A stretch of 64,000 bases of DNA from contig JADZEK010000105.1 in assembly GCA_020850595.1 (NCBI GenBank), forward strand, positions 22,025 through 86,024. Direction: 5' to 3'. The stretch is from Anaerolineales bacterium (lineage in GTDB: Bacteria; Chloroflexota; Anaerolineae; Anaerolineales; UBA6663). Shown here piece by piece: positions 60,006 to 64,000 of this stretch. A program made the translations under genes and the position numbers. Each line of letters opens with the position of its first letter. Positions within the stretch are counted from its first letter, which is position 1. The notes below the pieces were generated by a model. It ran no database searches. It had not been told where the DNA came from and was given only the letters and a program-made list of their open reading frames with translations.

Positions 60006-63000
60006 CTACGGCTGCGCGGCGAGCTTGCTCATCTCGCGCTCCAACTGGTCGAGGCGGCTGCCGCCGATGGTGAAGTAGCGCGCCTCGGGATGGTGAACGA
60101 TGATGGCGGCCGTGGACTGCTCGGGCACCAACTGACCGGATTCGGTCAGGGCCATGCCAAGCTGCTGCGCGGCGGGCAGGAGGGCGAAGACCTTGGCGTG
60201 GTCGTCCAGGTCGGGGATGGCGGGGTAGCCCCAGGAGTAGCGCTTGCCGCGGCCGGGCGCGAGGTTGAGTTCGCGGCGCAGGTGGCGGTGCGCGTACTCG
60301 GCGGTGGCCTCGGCGGTCTGCACCGCCAGGCCGTGCAGGAAGTAGGCGTCGGAGTAGTTATTCTGCGCTTGCAGGGCGTCGAATAGCTCGGTGGGGCGCG
60401 GGCCGAGGGTGACCACCTGGAAGGCGACCACGTCCATGACGCCCGAGTCTACTGGGGCGAAGTAGTCGGCCAGGCACAGGTTATCTTGCCCCGGCTGGCG
60501 CGGAAACACGAAACGCTGGGCCACCTCCGGGCGGCGGCCGTCTTGCGCCGAGGCCGGATCGTAGACCAGCAGTTCGTCGCCGTTGGATTGCGCAGGCCAA
60601 TAGCCGTAGACGGCCCGCGGCGCGAACCAACCCTCGGCGCGGGCGCGGCGCTGGAGGCCGGCCAGCTTGTCGTTGAACTCAGCCCGCAGCGCGTCCCATT
60701 CAGCGCCGTGGGCGTTCTTGGCCCCCCAGGAGAGGCGGTAAAGCTCGTCCAGATCAAGGCACTGGAAGACCAACTCCAGGGGCATGCGCTCGATCAGGCG
60801 CGGCCCCCACACCGGCGGCTCGGGGATGGGCGCGCGGCGGGCGGCTATGGCCGAGCGGCGGCCCGCGGCGGCGCGCGGGGCGGCGGCCTGCTCGTGAAGG
60901 TCGCGGGCGGCGTCGCGGTGGAGGCGGGCGACGAAGTCCGCGCGCTGGGCAGGGTCTTGCAGGCGGTCAATCGTTTCCAGGCCCTCAAAGGCGTCTTTGC
61001 AGTAGAACACGCCGGGCGCGTAGGGCACGGTCTGCTCCGGGTCTACGTAGGTGATGCGGCGGCCGAACTTACGGTTGATGGCCGCGCCGCCGATGAGGAC
61101 GGGGATGTTCAAGCCGCGCCGGTGCAGCTCCTGCACGATGAGGGGCATTTGCTTGCTGGTGCTGACCAGCAGCGCGCTCAGGCCGATGGCGTCGGCGTTG
61201 ACCTCCACCGCCTTGTCTATGATGACGTTGGCGGGCACCTGCTTGCCCAGGTCGTGCACGGTGTAGCCGTTGTTGGCGACGATGGTCTTGACCAGGTTCT
61301 TGCCGATGTCGTGCACGTCGCCGTAGACGGTGGCGAGGACGAGCGTGCCCTTGGTGACGCCCGCCAGCCGCTCGAGGAACTGCTCCACGTGGGCAACGGC
61401 GCGCTTCATCACCTCGGCCGATTGGAGCACAAAGGGCAAGATCAGCTCGCCTGCGCCGAACTTGTCGCCGACTTCTTTCATGGCGGGCAGCAGCACGGTG
61501 TTGAGGATGACGACGGCGGCGCGCGAAGTGGCCGGGTTGGGGAAGGCAAAATCGGCGGCCTGCTGGAAGCGCGCCACGCCGGTGTCGGCGCGGACGAGGC
61601 GCTCCACAATCTCGTCCAGGTCGGCTTCCACGCCGTCTTTCTTGCGGTGCAAGATGCGCCAGTGGACGCGCTGCTCGGCGGTCCGGCCTTCGGTCTCGTC
61701 CAGCGTCTCGGCGGCTTGCAGCTTGACGGCTTCAAAGAAGCTGATGAAGCGCGCCAGCGCATCGGGCCGGCGGTTGAAGATCAGGTCGTCGGCCAGCGCG
61801 CGCTGCTCGGCGGGGATTTCGGCGTAGGGCGTGATGTGCTTGGGGTTGACAATCGCCATATCCAACCCGGCCTGCACGCAGTGGTAGAGGAAGACGCTGT
61901 TGAGCACGGCGCGGGCGGCGGGCTTGAAGCCAAAGGAGACGTTGCTGACGCCGAGCGAGGTGAGCACGCCTGGCAGCGCGGCCTTGATCTGGCGCAGGCC
62001 GGCGATGGTCTCGACGGCAGAGTTGGCAAACTCGGCCTCGCCGGTGGCGAGGGTGAAGGTTAGGTCGTCGAAGATCAGCGCGTCGGGGCGCAGCCCATAC
62101 TCTTCGACCACGATGGCGTGAATCTTCTCGGCCACGGCGCGCTTGCGGTCGGCGGTCTTGGCCATGCCGGCTTCGTCAATGGTCAGCGCGATGACGGCTG
62201 CGCCGTAAGCCCTGACGAGGGGCACCACGGCGTCAATGCGTTGGCGGCCGTTTTCCATGTTGATGGCGTTGACGATGACGCGGCCGGGGGCGGCCTGGAG
62301 CGCCTGGGCCACAACCTCCGGCTCGGTGGTATCCACCACTAGCGGCGCTTCGAGGCTCAGGCTGAGCTGTTTGACAAGGCGGCGCATCTGCTCGGCTTCG
62401 TCGGCGCGCTCGGTCAGGGCCACGCACACATCCAGCGTGTGCGCGCCGCTCTCAATCTGTTCACGGCCCAAGAGCACCATGCGGTCATAATCGTCGGCCA
62501 GCAGCAGTTCCTTCATCTTGCGGCTGCCCTGCGCGTTGAGGCGCTCGCCGATGAGCATGGGCGGCGGGTCTTGCTGCAAGGCGGTGGCGCGGATGGCGGA
62601 GGAGACGAGCGTGAGTGGTTGGGTCGGCCGAGGCGCTTGCCGCCGCCCGCCCACCTGCTCCACCAGCAGTTGGATATGCTCGGGCGTCGTGCCGCAGCAG
62701 CCGCCGACCGTGCTGACACCGTAGCGCGTGACGAATTCGCCCAACTCGGCGGCGAAGGGAGCCGGTTCGAGCGGGTAGACGGCCTGGCCGTCCACATTGA
62801 GGGGCAGCCCGGCGTTAGGGATGCACGCGACGGGCAGCGCGGCGTTTTCGGCCAGGTAGCGGATCGGCTCGCGCATGTGCTCGGGGCCGGTGGAACAGTT
62901 GAGGCCGATGACGTCAATGGGCATGCGCTCCAGCGTGGCGAGCGCCGCGGCGATGTCGGTGCCGAGCAACATGCGGCCGGTGGTGTCGAGCGTCACCTGG

Positions 63001-63593
63001 GCTTGCAGAGGCACGCGCCGGCCGGCCTGTTGCATGGCCTGCTGGAGGCCCAGGATGGCGGCCTTGACCTCCAGGATGTCTTGCGAGGTCTCGATCAGCA
63101 GCAGGTCCACGCCGCCTTCAAGCAGGCCCAGGCCCTGTTCGCGAAAGGTCTCGGCCAGCGCGTCGAAAGTGATGTTGGAGAGCGCGGGGTCGTCGGCGGA
63201 GAGCAGCAGGCCGCTGGGGCCGATGGAGCCGGCCACGAAGCGCGGGCGGGCGGCGGTGGCGTAGTGGTCGGCGCAGCGGCGGGCGAGTTGGGCGGCGGCG
63301 CGGTTAAGCTCGATGATTTGGTCTTGCAGGCCGTACTCGCGCATGGTCAGGCGGTTGGCGCGGAAGGTGCAGGTCTCGAGCACGTCAGCGCCGACGGCCA
63401 GGAAGCTGTTGTGGACGTCGGCGACGACCTGCGGCTTGCTGAGGACGAGGTGGTCGTGGCAGCCCCACAGTTTTTCGCCGCCGAAGTCGCTCGCGGCGAG
63501 ATTGAGGCGTTGCAGGCTGGTGCCCATGGCGCCGTCGAAGACCAGCACGCGCTCGTTCAGGGCGACCAGGTAGCGATTGTGAAAGTCGGGCAT
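60006..63593 (-). CDS. metH: cobalamin-dependent methionine synthase
   Basis: Start MPDFHNRYLVALNERVLVFDGAMGTSLQRL; VYGDVHDIGKNLV B12 motif; C-terminal activation domain GKRYSWGYPAIPDLDDH. Confidence 0.97.
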   Translation of the reverse strand: MPDFHNRYLVALNERVLVFDGAMGTSLQRLNLAASDFGGEKLWGCHDHLVLSKPQVVADVHNSFLAVGADVLETCTFRANRLTMREYGLQDQIIELNRAAAQLARRCADHYATAARPRFVAGSIGPSGLLLSADDPALSNITFDALAETFREQGLGLLEGGVDLLLIETSQDILEVKAAILGLQQAMQQAGRRVPLQAQVTLDTTGRMLLGTDIAAALATLERMPIDVIGLNCSTGPEHMREPIRYLAENAALPVACIPNAGLPLNVDGQAVYPLEPAPFAAELGEFVTRYGVSTVGGCCGTTPEHIQLLVEQVGGRRQAPRPTQPLTLVSSAIRATALQQDPPPMLIGERLNAQGSRKMKELLLADDYDRMVLLGREQIESGAHTLDVCVALTERADEAEQMRRLVKQLSLSLEAPLVVDTTEPEVVAQALQAAPGRVIVNAINMENGRQRIDAVVPLVRAYGAAVIALTIDEAGMAKTADRKRAVAEKIHAIVVEEYGLRPDALIFDDLTFTLATGEAEFANSAVETIAGLRQIKAALPGVLTSLGVSNVSFGFKPAARAVLNSVFLYHCVQAGLDMAIVNPKHITPYAEIPAEQRALADDLIFNRRPDALARFISFFEAVKLQAAETLDETEGRTAEQRVHWRILHRKKDGVEADLDEIVERLVRADTGVARFQQAADFAFPNPATSRAAVVILNTVLLPAMKEVGDKFGAGELILPFVLQSAEVMKRAVAHVEQFLERLAGVTKGTLVLATVYGDVHDIGKNLVKTIVANNGYTVHDLGKQVPANVIIDKAVEVNADAIGLSALLVSTSKQMPLIVQELHRRGLNIPVLIGGAAINRKFGRRITYVDPEQTVPYAPGVFYCKDAFEGLETIDRLQDPAQRADFVARLHRDAARDLHEQAAAPRAAAGRRSAIAARRAPIPEPPVWGPRLIERMPLELVFQCLDLDELYRLSWGAKNAHGAEWDALRAEFNDKLAGLQRRARAEGWFAPRAVYGYWPAQSNGDELLVYDPASAQDGRRPEVAQRFVFPRQPGQDNLCLADYFAPVDSGVMDVVAFQVVTLGPRPTELFDALQAQNNYSDAYFLHGLAVQTAEATAEYAHRHLRRELNLAPGRGKRYSWGYPAIPDLDDHAKVFALLPAAQQLGMALTESGQLVPEQSTAAIIVHHPEARYFTIGGSRLDQLEREMSKLAAQP

Positions 63594-63610
63594 ACCATTC
63601 CTCAGGCCGG

Positions 63611-63648
63611 GGAAACAAAAACGCCGCTTCAAGATGAGCAGCGGCGTA
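63611..63648 (-). terminator. riboswitch-controlled intrinsic terminator ACGCCGCT-gctcatcttga-AGCGGCGT + TTTTTGTTT
   Basis: 8-bp stem and U-tract on minus strand directly upstream of metH. Confidence 0.9.
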
Positions 63649-63669
63649 CACGGCGGTGGGCGGCCAACG

Positions 63670-63781
63670 CTCATCTTCCAGAATACTCTGCCGGATTTGG
63701 CACCAGGCGGTCGCACCGTACGGGGCGCTTCCGTGGTTGCCGAGGCTTCATCGGGCCGGTCCCTCCGCCTCTCTGGATGAG
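63670..63781 (-). ncRNA. SAM-I (S-box) riboswitch
   Basis: Minus strand CTCATCCAGAGAGGCGGAGGGACCGGCCCGATGAAGCCTCGGCAACC...GGTGCCAAATCCGGCAG...GGAAGATGAG matches S-box core; P1 CTCATC/GATGAG. Confidence 0.97.
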
Positions 63782-63826
63782 TGTGCGCGGCCAAACAGGC
63801 GCCGCGCGATTAGGTTGTTGAAGGTG

Positions 63827-63855
63827 ATCTTACTATGTTATCGGAGGGGTGTCAA
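63827..63855 (-). promoter_or_regulatory. metH promoter TTGACA-17-TAAGAT
   Basis: Consensus -35 with exact 17-nt spacer about 45 nt upstream of riboswitch P1. Confidence 0.85.
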
Positions 63856-63968
63856 TTGAAAGCGACCGGGAAAGCAGGGCATTCTTAAAGTCGGGCCGGG
63901 GTTGAAACAAACGACCTTCTTCGGTAGATTTAGGGTGTCACCGCCCAAGCCAACCGAGGAAGGTCAAC

Positions 63969-64000
63969 ATGGAGTCTAGCACAAACGAAGTCGGCGGCGG
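63969..64000 (+). CDS. start of a CDS truncated by the window edge
   Basis: ATGGAGTCTAGCACAAACGAAGTCGGC preceded by GAGGAAGG RBS. Confidence 0.4.
   Translation, partial: MESSTNEVGG

Noticed and set aside
60486-62063. 525-aa plus-strand ORF opposite metH
   Set aside because: Shadow ORF over unambiguous MetH domains

Overview
High-GC bacterial chromosome segment. Gene content and style (T/P-rich linkers, SH3b proteins, DUF5671-like proteins, COG3903-type regulators) suggest Chloroflexota, but this was not verified. About 52 protein-coding genes are densely packed. No rRNA, tRNA or CRISPR was recognised. Recognisable functions: RecN; YncE/MauG-like c-type cytochrome; two paralogous SGNH-like surface proteins; class V aminotransferase; a surface glycoside-hydrolase/SH3b gene cluster (11.0-18.6 kb); TPR proteins; groES-groEL under CIRCE control; MgtC/DUF4010 membrane protein; PspC; HutI and HutU; a DUF5671-like/Roadblock/MFS operon; nitroreductase; redoxin; citrate synthase; HTH-NB-ARC-TPR regulator; an exopolysaccharide block (RmlB, BY-kinase, two Wzz, three glycosyltransferases, RmlD) with RNase HII embedded; WD40 lipoprotein; NfeD/ClpP-class protease; FHA protein; and a methionine-regeneration cluster (MetH, SAM methyltransferase, Hcy-methyltransferase/MTHFR). 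Main sequence-level finds: a complete SAM-I riboswitch attenuator with sigma70-type promoter upstream of metH; a tandem (one perfect, one degenerate) CIRCE flanking the groESL promoter; an exact 88-bp tandem duplication of the whole lysM-hutI intergenic spacer; structured leaders upstream of citrate synthase and of a glycoside-hydrolase gene; and an SGNH paralog with GDS changed to GDC. No single undescribed system is proven. The best candidates are the glycoside-hydrolase/SH3b surface cluster with the neighbouring SGNH pair, and the DUF5671-like/Roadblock/MFS operon.
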